From NCBI RefSeq assembly GCF_000003815.2, contig NC_049993.1, forward strand, positions 7,997,762 through 8,061,761: a stretch of 64,000 nucleotides of DNA, written 5' to 3'. Numbering within the stretch: the stretch's first letter is position 1; every line of letters begins with the position of its first letter. Below the pieces are notes generated by a model. That model had not been told where the DNA came from, did not search any database, and saw nothing but the letters and a program-made list of their open reading frames with translations. Position numbers and translations under genes: made by a program. This stretch comes from Branchiostoma floridae (taxonomy: Eukaryota; Chordata; Leptocardii; Amphioxiformes; Branchiostomatidae). Positions 1 to 13,400 of this stretch are shown in pieces.

Positions 1-1235
1 ATGCTACCATGTCCCATGTGGAAAAATGGATCACAAGACTTCAATCTTTTGGCACTTGAATTGAATTCCTGAACCCCCTGCAAGGTTTGTATGTGAGTGT
101 CAGCCGGGTGAATGTCAGCTGCTCTAGTAGGCACCATGACAGAAATGTCACTTCCAGGGGCGCCGTGCGATAACAACGTTCAGCAAATCAGCACTAAGGA
201 CAGGAGCGTGGCCTAGTATCTATTCTGTCCTACTCCAACTCCGACTAGCTCCTCTGGTCGTGTCCCTGGCTAGTAATTAGTAGGGAAACTTTCAGAGGAG
301 CTAACGGGAGCTAAAATACGACGGATACTAAGCTAACAATATCGTACTATACAGTATACTGTCTAATAAATCTATCCTCGCACTCTAGATCTCTAGCCTG
401 GTCGGTACCCACCCCACCCTAGCCCCAGCCGGTTCGTTCATCCGATCACTTCCGTGTCAAGCAGTGTAGCACGCGCACCCTTTTACGTCATTTACTATCA
501 ATTGTTTCTAAAATACTTAATTAAACGGGATCAAACTCGTTTCTCTATCAACGGGTGCCAGGCTATTTGACATTGAAGCCATAAGAGGGGCGAAGGATAC
601 CAGGCTAGACAGGGCGAGGGAAGGGTGGAGAATTGATAAAGCTTTAAGGTACTGAACAAGTTAATAAAGTCAGAGAGTTTGACGTCTATTAATGCTGAGT
701 CCATTTACACGTGTAAACCCAAGTTACTTGATGAACTATTTACATCAAATGGCAATGGTCCACTTTTAACTATAAATATGACAAAATGCATTCTGAATTG
801 TTTTGAGAAATGCAAGACAAAGGAGTTTTGTAATCTGTGCTACTATATAAGAGAAGCTATCAATAAATAGATATAGAGTGATCTGTTATCATATCAGGAA
901 CTCTATCTATTCGCAGTAACGATTCTACTGTATTTCCCCCGAACGACCGTTATGTTGCAGCGGATCGCTCTCGAGCAATACCGTTTGCGGGAAGTCCAAT
1001 ATAACCTTGGCGTTTACCCGCGGGGACATGTCGGGCAGTTAAGCGTGAATGATATTCGTGCTGCGGTGACCTATGACCCAGAACCATCCATCCCGGCCGG
1101 CTCGGCAAATTGAGCGCAGGTTGCTGACACTGTGACGGTAGCGCCTGGCTGCGCCGACACCCTTCCCACCCCTACACTTAAATACAGCAGTCCGCATCGG
1201 ACTTCTACACAACGCGGACTCCGGGCCGTCTTGCA
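1..1235. other. Upstream region of gene 1
   Basis: No gene recognised. The last 300 bases are CpG- and GC-richer than the rest and lead into exon 1, consistent with a promoter-proximal region. A short open frame at about 690-870 holds five cysteines but has no ATG, no clear splice signals and no recognisable homology. Confidence 0.4.
1170..1215 (+). promoter_or_regulatory. Possible core promoter of gene 1
   Basis: A TATA-like TTAAATA at 1179-1185 lies about 25-30 bases before a pyrimidine/A-rich stretch near 1207-1212 and about 105 bases before the predicted start codon. Spacing is compatible with a TATA-directed start. There is no transcript evidence in the sequence itself. Confidence 0.25.
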
Positions 1236-1252
1236 TTGCCGTGGGTTGAGCT

Positions 1253-1357
1253 ATGCAGACAGGACTGTACGGGGGAGTGTCTATACAACATGTCCACCGT
1301 GGTGAGAGCGCTGTTAGTGACGGCTCTAGCCTGGGCTGCGTGTGTCGCCGCCGCTAA
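1253..1357 (+). other. Overlapping upstream open frame (uORF)
   Basis: The first ATG after the putative transcription start (1253, G at -3) is out of frame with the predicted start at 1290. It runs 34 codons to TAA at 1355-1357, overlapping the signal peptide sequence. If the mRNA begins upstream of 1253, it could reduce translation of the main frame. Confidence 0.35.
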
Positions 1358-1476
1358 GAACATCAGTAAGGATGTGGTGGTGGAGAGGTGTGGAGAGTTC
1401 CAGATCTCCTCGCTCTGTGATCCGTACAAGGCTCTGACTGACAGAGAGGTGTCACGAGTACTTGACTCCATCTCAG
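1290..1476 (+). CDS. Exon 1: signal peptide and start of TPM-like module 1
   Basis: The ATG at 1290 has A at -3 and opens a typical secretory leader (MSTVVRALLVTALAWAACVA, then AAKN). The mature part carries C34, C43-D-P and an acidic helix. Its end aligns with exon 4: C-x8-CDP spacing is identical in both, and both exons stop in phase 1 just after a VLDSIS / VEDAVT sequence. Donor is CAG|GTAAGAG at 1477. The frame stays open upstream, but without an ATG that gives a better leader. GC content is higher than in the surrounding intron. Confidence 0.8.
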
Positions 1477-4400
1477 GTAAGAGTGTTATAACGTTACTCC
1501 AGCGCCTAGAGTCCAACTCACTGGTACAAATATCTTATCTATAAGCATATAAAATATATGTATCACTTTTCATGCGTGCTTTAGGCTTTTTATACCTATA
1601 TATGGTGGTAACTAACAAGATGGATGAGGGAAAAGCACTAGAAAGGCGTAAAAAGCATCAAAAAGCATTAAACACCGTCCAAGAACCAACATCTGCTTGG
1701 AGATTAATGGCTTTCCGAAAAATACATCAAATGATACAAGAAATTGTAACATAGTTCTATTCATCGAGAGTGTAGAGGTGTCGCAACATCTTCAAGTTAT
1801 CTTAAGATTCACCCCAGCTGATTAAACTTGATCAACATTTACCGTGCCACCTGCTGTAAGTATTTCAAAATAGCTGATAGATTTTTTGTAGCTTCTGTTT
1901 TATTCAATTTTTGATACGGTTAGGGTTGTTGCCGTTTGACACCAAGTGATGTGTTACACAGCGAATGTCATATATTCCTGTCTACATGCACATGTATGAG
2001 CGCTTGATCTTTCACTTGGTGCTTCTGAATATCAAAACCAATTCCCGAGTCGCCGCCTTATTCAACAGCACATTGCTAAAAGGGCATTCATTTTGAATCC
2101 AAGGACAATGGTTTGATTCGGAACATTTGCCGGTGGAAACGACACAGGGGACGGATGTATGTCCGTGTCACAGAGAGCTTTGTTCAGCTTACTGGCGACA
2201 GCAGTTCGTTTCTGTCGTGTTCACGGTAGATTAACAACACAAGCAGAAAGACAGACCTTCGCGAAGGATTGAAATACTCCTACGGCCCATCACATATTAC
2301 TACACAATTGTCGTAAGAAACATTTGAAATGAAATGGCTTAAAATTTACTGCAATCCCGAAACACCATCACTTCATTAAGTGTTTAAAGCTTTACGCAAT
2401 TACAAACAATATCCATGTCATTTCTTCACGAATTATGACAGCAACAGTCTGTTTGTCCAGTACAAATCTTCGCCTATCGTGCGTCATACAACCGCAATAG
2501 GGGTATGTATAAAGCTGCGGACAAATCCACGGACCAGTGGCTAAACAAAAATCTACGTAGTGTGTACCTGACTAACTACGCTGGCTACATATTAGGAGTA
2601 TATTTGCCAGGGATTTGGGCACCATAAGGTTTCATTTGCCGGTACAGTTCAGAGGGGGGGGGGGGGGGGGATATTAGCCTTCCCCACGGACTGACTCTTC
2701 TCTCTTCGCTGTATATCTGTATATTCCCTCTTTTTTTTAAGCAGAATTTTACGGTCCATAACTCCTTAGAAATACCTGGTAGAGGCTAAATCTGCATTTC
2801 ATGGTGCACCAAAACAAAATTAAATTCTCTAAAGAGCACAGAAGTAGGACAAACGTCAGCACACATCTACCGTACCGTTTGATTGCTGAATGGTCACGCG
2901 ATGAGACAATGAAGAACCATCCCGGAAGGGTACGTGGTTGTTATTAATGGTACAATCCACTTTTCACCAACAAAGGACGAGCCATCTTAAGAGTGATAAG
3001 CGCATTGTGTAAGCATCATTGCCCTGTAATGGTCAACAAGGTCAACCCATTGCTTAGGAATAAAAGACTGCCAAACGAGTGGATTTAAGTGAATAATCAG
3101 ACTCTGAAAGGGGCGTTGAGTTCGCTGATTGTGCCCGAAGGAAACATTTAGATAATATAATTGTCCTTCATTTGTATATATCTATATTAGTCAGCATTAA
3201 GATACCATAAAATGTAGTCCAATTATCGGTGATGTGAATTACGGTAAAGCTTAACAGATGGCCGCCATTGCACGCACGATAAACAACTGCAGTAACAATG
3301 TACTCACGTAACGTTTCATTGTAAGATTACAGACTGCTAACTATCAGACAATTATTAGTCAATGAAGGTTGACGTTTATCTTAAATACATGAAGTAAATG
3401 TCCTTACTTGTTATCGAATTATGAAGGACTCTAGATTCGACATTGCTCTTTTTCAGAATGAGCACAAATTAGACTGAATGCGGCTATAGGAGTTTCCAAA
3501 GGCTGTAGATGCAGAATACAGTGACGGATGATGTTCATCATAGTTACCGATACATCCCGTAAGACCATCTGTAACAATTATTCTAATTCTTATTCTATAT
3601 TCACGTATTTTGAATCTATTAATAAATACAAGTTTGACTAGAATGCCTATGTAGGAAATTATGAAAAGTAACATGGCGTACTAAGAGCTAGTAAAACAAT
3701 ATTAATGATGTTTTGTCACCTAATATAAACCTTTCTTCTATCTAAAGAACAAAGATTTGTGCCCATCAACTCTTTCTTAACGTCTTCTGAAGAAAGGTCC
3801 CACTATCGGTCTCCGATAAGGCATAGATAATCCGATTATACCAGCCCACAGACTGAAGATGGTACAGAACAGGACAGGCCTATTCATTAATGATGACAGG
3901 CTGTCGATAGATGAATTATTAACTAAGAAAGAGAAAGCAGGTCTCGTGTAGACTGGGCCAATGACGAACACTTCTGATGCCTTCTTAAGGTGGTATCTCA
4001 CTGCACATGGGGCACAGGTGCGTCACTGTGGGGCTCGTTCACTGCGTCACTATTGTGTTATTTTCGCCGATTTTTATCATTTACATATTGTGTAATATCT
4101 ACAAGTATGACTTATCAGACAACAAAATATACAAAGCATTAGAAAATTCGTTCTTTATCTCTGAAATTCGCTGAGTAATCTTTCGAACCCCGCAGTGCCG
4201 CACCGATGCCGCAAGTGCAGTGAGATACCACCTTTAGGAGATAGTAACTCACTTTCGCACTACCCCCTGATGTCACTTTTGATTTTTTACCACCGTGAAG
4301 ACTGGTGTTTGGAGTATCGTTGTTGAGCTTCATCAGTCACGTATGAGTAAGTTAATAGAGTAATTCTTCAGTGACTCTTGAAAACACAAGACCTCCGCAA

Positions 4401-7400
4401 GGAGGTGTGTGTGCGTTCGTGTGTGTGTGTGTGTGTTTTGGGTTAGAGATCCACGCGGTCTCGGAGCCAGTGTCGTGATCTCACTAGACTAGGTAATTCC
4501 GTGATCAAGACATAAAAATGGATGTACGTGTTTTCAAAAGACACTGATTAATGAATTACTCTATCAGTTGGCGTATGGAGGTATTGTTTTCGGTCTGTGA
4601 TTACTTTTGACTTGTCATGGTGGTACCTCATTACACTTGGGGCACCGGTGCGGCACTGCGTGGTTCGTTCACTGCGGCACTGTTGTGTTAACGTTATTTT
4701 CGCCGATTTTTATAATGTAGATATTGCGTAATATGTAAGAGTATGACTTGGAAGACAACATCTAAAATACACAAAAAGTAGAACAAATCATTCTTTATCT
4801 CTGAAATTCGGTGAGTAACCCTTCGAACCCCGCAGTGCCGCACAGGTGCCCCAAGTGTAGTGAGATACCACCTTTTCTTACATAAACGGAGCTACTGGTT
4901 TCATTTTGTTGTCTTTAGTTTTGTGTATTTTGTTGTCTTCTAGATCATACCTTAACGTATTACGCAATATCTAGATGATAAAAAAATCGGCAAAAATAAC
5001 ACAACAGCGCCGAACAGAACGAAACCCGCAGTGCCCCACCAGTGTCCCGAGTGCAGTGAGATCCCACCTTACCAGGTCTCCCGCACGTAACCGCCCTGCC
5101 TGCAGCATGCCGTGTTCTGGTGGGCCGTGGCGCAGTCAGATCGATAGCTGTGCCTGGTAATAGCTAATGGAACGCCACAGCTGACACGGTGTCTCCACAG
5201 GTCGGATATGACGGGCTAATGAAGGCAGATAACGCATCAAACAAAGCTGTCATCATTCCGTACTGAAGTACTCAGCACTCATCAAACGACATTGGTTCAC
5301 TGGAAAATAAACTGTTCATACAAAGCTGCCAATGTGAACGGCTGATGAAACTTTTGATTATTATAATTATAATTATTATAACGCATCAAACAAAGCTGTC
5401 ATCATTCCGTACTGAAGTACTCAGCACTGATGAAACGACATTGGTTCACTGGCAAAATAAACTGTTCATACAGAACTGCCAATGTGCTTGTATGTCGTGA
5501 ACGGCAGATGAAAGATGATTAACTTTTGATTATTATAATGAAGGCAGATAACGCATCAAACAAAGCTGTCATCATTCCGTACTGAAGTACTCAGCTATGA
5601 TGAAACAACATTGGTTCACTGGAAAATAAACTCTTCATACAAAACTGCCAAGGTGCTTGTATGTTGTGAACGGCTGATGAAAGATAATGAACTTTTGATT
5701 ATTATAATGAAGGCATCTAACGCATCTAACGCATAACAAAGCTGTCATCATTTCGTACTGAAGTACTCAGCACTGATGAAACGACATGACGAAATTGGTT
5801 CACTGGAAAAAGAACTGTTCACACAAAACAGCCCATGCGCTAATGTATGTTCTGTATGTACGGCTGATGAAAGATTATCGACTTTTGATGATTCTCAGAC
5901 AGCATACTCTTTCTGTCTCTGCTACCTTTCTGTCTATCTTAGTCTCTCTCCCCTCTCTCTCTCTCCCTCCCTCTTTCCCAGTCTCATGCTGCGAATTCCA
6001 TCAAAATATATGATTAAATGTGAATATGTGGGATACCATACTGTGTGGAAATGCAGGTTCTTCATATAACTGGTTCTGGTGTAAGTCAGGGTGAGGTTTG
6101 TATCTATTGATTTCTCAGCGTTATTGTTTAGAGTGTGATATTTGTGACTCGTGCAAAGGATGGCCTAGATAATGCTTCCGGCTAGCTGGAGCACTGCCTC
6201 GTTTAATTCTACTTGCCACAGAGACAGTAGTGAATCTCTCTCTATATACATACAGTCAAACCTGTATTAGGGGCCACCTCTACAGAGGGGCCACCTGTCC
6301 ATAGTGGCCACTTTTCGTCGGTCCCTTGGGTATCTTATCTACAAGTTGCCACCTCTATACAGAGACCACCTGTCTATAGTGGCCACATTTGTCTGGTCCC
6401 TTGAGTGGCCGCTATAGACAGGTTTGACTGTATAGCAAGGTCCCCATTCCCCATTAATCCTGCTTACAATATTCAAATTTGACTTTCACTTTGGTCGAGC
6501 TCCCACTCGAGCCAAGCTTGAAAGTTGTCTCTACTCCTCCCAATCTTACATCAAGAATGATAATTGTAGGATAATTAATTGTATGGTAATTGCATGATAA
6601 TTATTGGTACAGTGTATGATAATCAATGGTAGAGTTTACACATTTGATGTTGTATGCCTTCCTGACACATCAGTGAGAGGTCCCGACCGAGGTCACGTAA
6701 CGTCGTGAGGCCGGGTAGTGTCGTGAGAGATAAGACGGGACGTTGGGCTGTGTTCTCACGCTAGGACACCGGTTTCACTTTTAGTCAGAACTGTTAATGC
6801 TGTATTTTCCTATAGCATGACAGACCAGTGGTTAGACCGTACACCTTTGTTACTTTCGGCTGCTCATATCTGTTTGGGTGGGATTTTTTAAGGGGGGATA
6901 TCAAATATGTATCTATTTATTTAGTACTCATTTCATATTAAGACAGGTGAGCCCCTTCGACGTATAAAAGTTGACTTCCAGAAGAGTCCAGTATATACAG
7001 GGCAATTCAAGTTACATTCAGTAAGGTGAAGACAAGTCAAGTCTCCGATCCGCCTTAGTAAAATATCTCAAAGCTGTGATACACCGGTGCACTCAGGTAT
7101 GTCTTAAGGCACAGTTGACTGGGAGGATCATTCTACGGTGTCCATTGAAGACGCAGCCCCGGCCAACATCTGAATCCACAGAATTGACCCGGTACGCGGT
7201 ACGCGGTGGACTGTCGGATACTGTGGGATGTTTTCAAGATTAGGTCACGGCGTCAATATTTCTCGCCGGTCCCGGATTGATTTTAATTGATAGTTGAAAA
7301 AATCCGCGAGCAACTGGACAGCACGTCTTGATGTGACTTAAAACATCACAACATGAACAAAAATTCAGAAGAGTTATTGGACTCTATAACTTAGAGATAT

Positions 7401-10400
7401 GCTTGATAAATACATTGTTTTAAAGAACGTATTTCAAACATTTTATTCACTTTCTTCCGTGTGATGCAACAAGACGAAAATCGAAGAGCCCTGCAGTGAT
7501 ATTACCATGGTCTGGGTCTGCGGACTTACTGGCTTTAGTCCAGGCGCGCAGCACATTGCACGGGGCGTGAGCACGTTATGAATAGACTTATTGTACAGGC
7601 CAGCACCCCGTGTGCACCTTAATCAAGGTACTTTATGTGGAGATGTTACAAAGTGAAGTTTAGATGAATCTAGAAGGAGGGGCGTTTGTTCGGGAAGAGA
7701 AGAAATCCAGCCCAGCTCTGATGTTAAATCAACCAGAATGTTCTTCATTTTGCCTCTGATATTTTCAGACACCAGAGGGCTATTCACGGCTTTGTAAGGA
7801 ACTTCTCAACTTATGCTTAAAATTCCAACAGTGAATCTTCCATGTTAAAATCAATCATCAAGTAGAGTCAAAAACAATCATCAATATATAGTTCAACATA
7901 TCATACATTTCATTTCATGATTGATGTTGACATTGGCGATTAACTGTTGGACTCTTGAATCGTCGAAGTGCCGAACAAAAGTAGTGAATATCTTTCTTGG
8001 GCCTGGAAATATTACAAGTAAAATGAAGTAAATTCTGGATGAATGTGTATTTTACATAGAAATAGAAATGTTACCTTAGGCCACAGCAAGTAAATTTTAT
8101 GGATGACATCAGCGCGTGCATTAATTTCCGCCTGATTTCAGAAAAAAAAACAAGAATTTTTTTCTCCTGCAGCGATGGTCAACATGACAATAAAGTACCA
8201 AAATGAGCACATATGTTGTGTTGTAGCAAGGAGGTTGAAAAGGATTTTTAACTTCCTTGGTTGTAGCCTAATAATCATACTTGTAGAAGTGACACTTGCG
8301 AGGTACCCAGGGCTGTAGTTGTAGAAATGAAACTTATTGGATAGTTGTAAAAGTGACACCAATATGGAAGCTATGAGTTTGGTTACCAACTTTGTTGGTG
8401 ATGCCAGTCTACCACACTAGTGTCACTTTTACCACACCAGTACATGTCTTGAATACAGGAATGAATGCCTTCTTGGCTCTGATACCATGATTTGTCCCTT
8501 TAGTTCTTTTTACAACAGTCATCACAACTTTATGGTGCCTATTTTTGATAATGTAGCCATCTTGTTTTTTTCACCCATCTTGTTTTTTTTTCGCCCTATC
8601 GCACTATTTTTGCAGTCTGCAGAGGATGTCATCCATAAAATTTACTTGCTGTGGCCTTAAAACAGAACTTGACACTTGTTGGTGTGTAACAAGACGGAAT
8701 ATTCTGATGACGAGTGACTGTTACTATTTATATCAATCAGCTTCCTAGTGTCCACATTTCATTGTCCCTGCATGTTGCAATCTGAATAAAGTCAAAGTTA
8801 CCATTTAACCGAAATACTGAAAGAAGATACATATCTCATATGAAACCCTTCTTGGGTCTGGAAAGTTTACAAGTAAAATAAAGAAAATTATGACTTAATG
8901 TGTATTTCTAGTGGAAATGCTACCTTAAAAAAACTTTTGAATTATATTTTGTCGGCATGTAACAAGACGGATGGCAACTGAATGTTATCTTTTAATCGAA
9001 ACACAGAAAGAAGATACAGATCTCATTTAAAACGCAGATTTTCCCCAATATATTCCGCTGCCATTTCCCGAGGGTTCGGCGTGAGACTGCAGGCAGCGCG
9101 GTTAATCCTCCTCGCGCCAGAGATGGCGAAAGGAGCAATCCTCCCGAAGTCTCGGTACTAGCAGCGACATTTATCTCGCAGATTTTCCACAATATAGCCC
9201 GGTGGGCTGCCAGATACCGAAGGAGTACTTCTCTGTGTTTTCACGATTAGATCACGGTGTCTAATTGTCACCAGGTCATGGTTTGATTTTAAGTTCGAGT
9301 TGAAAAAGATCTGGGGGCCCGGCCTGCCCAAAAAACAGCCCGATAGCTGCAGAGTTTCCCAAGGGACCACATAGGGGTTTAGCCCGAAAGTGCAAAAAGC
9401 AGAAATACTGAAAAAAGATACAGATCTCATTTAAAACGCAGATTTTCCCCAATATATTCCGCTGCCATTTCCCGAGGGTTCGGCGTGAGACTGCAGGCAG
9501 CGCGGTTAATCCTCCTCGCGCCGGAGATGGCGAAAGGAGCAATCCTCCTGAAGCCTCGGTACTTGCAGCGACATTTATCTCCCACCTCGATCGATGCCAG
9601 AGTACGTAACAGCATATTTGGTATGCACTTTGGGGACTTGCAAAGGGCGCGGAGTGTGGAGTTGTTGCAGACAGCGAGTCGAAGCCGCGGAACACTCCGC
9701 ACGCTGGGTTAACTACGGAAATGCCATCCTCAAATTGTTTTCTTTGCAAAGTACCGTGGGTTGGAGTGGGAGGGTGGGAGTTTGCACGGTCTTGACGCAC
9801 GGGAACACTTTTTCAGATTATTTAGGATCCTTTTGCCATATCTAAGACTAATGATACGTGGTACAAAATGAATTAAGCAACTGAATACATTCTCTATAGA
9901 GAAAGACGTTTCAGACAGCATCCACTAACTTTCATTTGTAATTGAGAATGACCATCTGACTCTTTCCATTTAGTGAATTAATCAACTTCTGCTTAATTTT
10001 TACTTTTGTTAGGTAGGTTATGTTTTTGTTACCGTCTGTTTGTAGATGGACAATATAACTCGAGAAGCCATGATGAATGAATCGTTTTGATATCTATCAT
10101 GTAGTTTGGTCGTGACAAGATCTTGAATGATTATATCCTAGCGACGTGGTAAGGTACAGCAGTGGAAATTCCTGTTTCGATATGTCGTCTTCTATATAGT
10201 ACTCTATGGCCGTGACTTCTGAGAGGTAGAAAGCTGTTGGGGCTAAAAGTGTTTTTGTCCTCTAACAGATGTCTTACCTTCATTGACGTATATGAGACCT
10301 CCGTTAATAAGTTCGGAGATTGTAAATTGAATCTATGGGACTAATAGTATTTCCCAATAAGGATCTAGCCCCTATCGGTACTTGAGGGGCGATTTATGGC

Positions 10401-13400
10401 TAAAGTAAAGAACTGATGCAACTTGGTATCTACAACGTTAACTATGTACCAACATTAATCCCGGAATGATAAATTGAAGCGTGCAGAACGGTTGTAGTGA
10501 ATTTCTGCCGCGTGCTCCAACTTTTGATGAAGTTGACTGAGTGTGCAGATAGCTGTGAACGGTGAGCAAATAATGTACCGACAGCTCAAGGATACGCACA
10601 TATGGAAAGCCGTCCATCACAGCAGGGATATAGAGACCTGACGGCTGTGGAATGAGTAGGAACCGAGTAAGGCCAGTTCTCATGGTCTCAGTCAGCGCGT
10701 GGTGCTCTTTGGCCTCTTTTTGACAATTTATAAAGTATTCAACATTGCATATACATTATGTCGCGGCTTTGTTTGAACGTAAAGTTTGTCCATATATCAT
10801 TTGAAACTTAGGGGATGAAACTTAAGGAATTGGTGGTATAATGATCGTATGGAAGTAGAAGTAATTGTCCACTGTGTTCTGCTGCTGCAGTAGTCTGAAC
10901 ACCCTGCTGAAATCAGACTGTCATCAAATCTCTCCACTGCGTCCGTATGTAATACAGTAATAGATTGTGTTGATTAAATCTTAGGAATTTGTTTATTTTC
11001 AATTCCTAAAAGCGATAAATGTTTTCATTTGACAAAACTAAGCATTTAATGAATGGAATATGCTAGGAAGCACACCGCATATGTATAGGTTATGGTTAAT
11101 ACATCCCTTCTCGGAGAGCAGCCAAGTTGTTATGGAACGCATTGAGCCTGGAAAAGCGTCAAGCATATACCGTAATACAAAAACGTGTGGCGAATGGCGA
11201 ACATCAACAATTGTAGCGTTGCGTGCGTTGACGTTTTCAATACATCATTAAAGTAGATCTGAATCTTAAAACGGTCCGTTCATCCGCTTGGCTGCTGATG
11301 TGTTTCACAGTTTAGGTTCCGTTTTAAACCCTTGGAGAAAATAATTACACATTTATCATGTGAAGGATCAATAGTATGAGTAGCGTTTCTGAATGGTGCC
11401 GACCCGGAGGTTTCTCTTTCAGACACAAATTTCGTCATAAAAACTCCTCAAGTGTGCCTTAAGAGGCTTTCGGGTTAAAAGGACCCCATTAGTCTTTCAT
11501 GGAAGAGATTAATACGGGGAATAGAATAGGAGAGATGGAAAGCCACTTAGGAGGGGCTCTTTTGTAAGCGGTGCGTTCAAGTATATTGCCAGCAATTTAA
11601 AAGTTGCAGTAGGCCGTTGTTTGACTGTTGAATGTGGCTGTCACTGAATGAATATTCTGCAAAAAGAGGAAGTACCTTAGACAGTACAGAGAGTACTGTA
11701 TAGGTACAAAATGTACAGGGACTTTCGCTGCTAAAAGTTGCTGGATATTTAAAGAAATGACTAGCCTGGGTGCAATCCGATTTCTACCGGGGCTCCTTAT
11801 TCCTTTTTAGTGTGGCGAGAATAAGGAGCCCCGGTAGAAATAGGATGAAACCCAGGCTAAGAAATGACGCCAAGAATAGGTATGTAATAAAGGATTGTCA
11901 CTGATCAAAGATTAATACAAATGTAGTCCAAGCGATTTTCAAGTATCATATTTTTTACTTGTAGATGAAAGAGGGGTGACAATTGAATGAAATATTCTTA
12001 CTGCAGTTGCCCTTTAATGTATCCACTGGGTAAACTATGCTGAATTGACCTGAATGTGATAATTCTTCAAACAATGTCATCACCAGGAGCAGGCAGCTTT
12101 TTAAGAACCTTTTTTAAAATCGTTGTTACCTCCAAGAATGTTCATTGACGTTATATCAGTAGCGTTTGGGCGTATATATCTGCCAACAAGTAAAGTCAAG
12201 AACGGCTGGATTGGATTCATACCTGGTATGTTGGTGGGATGTGACAAAAGCTGGAAATGATTAGATTTTGGGCGCCCTAGCGTCTTCCCTTGTTACTGCA
12301 GCGGAATGTCCGGTTTTGATATCTCGCGTTCTGAACGAGCTATGGTCACGATTTTTTTTCGGCCGTCTGCCAATACGGTTAAGGTTATCATGACTATTTC
12401 CCTGTGGATTCCACACGGCAATCCCCATGGACATGTGTGCTTATGGAGCAGCCGTCTGAGGTTGCCTCCTCCCGTGGATATTCGCACGTCGTGACAGAAC
12501 CGGTGAGGAATCAATGTCATGGTCGATTCCTGAAGCGGATTTACAGACATTGTGTCCATGGCGTCATCCACAAGCATTGCGAATGGAAATTATGGAAAAT
12601 CCAGCCTTTGGTTTCTGTGACTATCAAAGCAGTAAGCTCACTGGGATTACGGCATCCGGAATAAAATGCAGCTGATTCGATTCGTGTTTTGGGCGTTATC
12701 TTTATGGACCCGTATGAAAAAGAAGGCATTCGCTTTTGGTTTCTTTCCAGTTGGGTGCAATTCATGGGAAGAATTGACGTAACGATTGCATTTTACCTCT
12801 ACGTTACAGAATGGTGCAATGGTCAGTCATGCTTCACGCCTTAAGATTCAAAATGACTTACCACTGACAATTGACTAATGCGTACAAGGTCTTGAGTCTT
12901 GACAGCGGTATCAGTGTGAAACTAGACATTTTAAAGATAAACGGGGAAGCAGAAGATGTTTTATTCCATTCCAGACCAGTCATGTTTCTTCGCGGATAGA
13001 AATCTATGGTATGCCCTAAGCAAGATAAACAAGGCCCAGACTGGTCCCTCTAATAGACGCATTGTTGGCTTTCCTAGTTTTGGTATGGAACTGCACAAAA
13101 TCAGTGATCACATGGTAGTCCATACGTTTCTGCTGAAATAGTTTACAAAATTGGACTCTCGGGGCCGAGTTTGCACATTTTGTGGTACCTCAAAGAATTG
13201 GCTAAATATAACGCATCAATGTATATATAGGAAACCTGCGTATTGTCAATATATATTTGGAGTTTATCTTCAGGACAATCTGATTGTATGTCTTAAGCTA
13301 CCTTGACAAACGGTACCCCATAACAAAACCGACAGTGTTGCGTTTATAGTTGTCTTATCCGGTCTCAAGTAACGACCTAGATTAAGGCAAAAATTGAACA

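Noticed and set aside
679..870. Cysteine-containing open frame before gene 1
   Set aside because: It has no ATG start, no convincing splice sites and no recognisable family; AT-rich chance frame is more likely.
9276..9800. 174-codon minus-strand open frame
   Set aside because: It crosses unrelated sequence between two copies of a DNA repeat and repeats the same peptide as the frame at about 9000-9190 only because the DNA is duplicated.
12293..12664. Overlapping open frames on both strands
   Set aside because: Mutually overlapping frames with no motif, no splice signals and no similarity to a known family.
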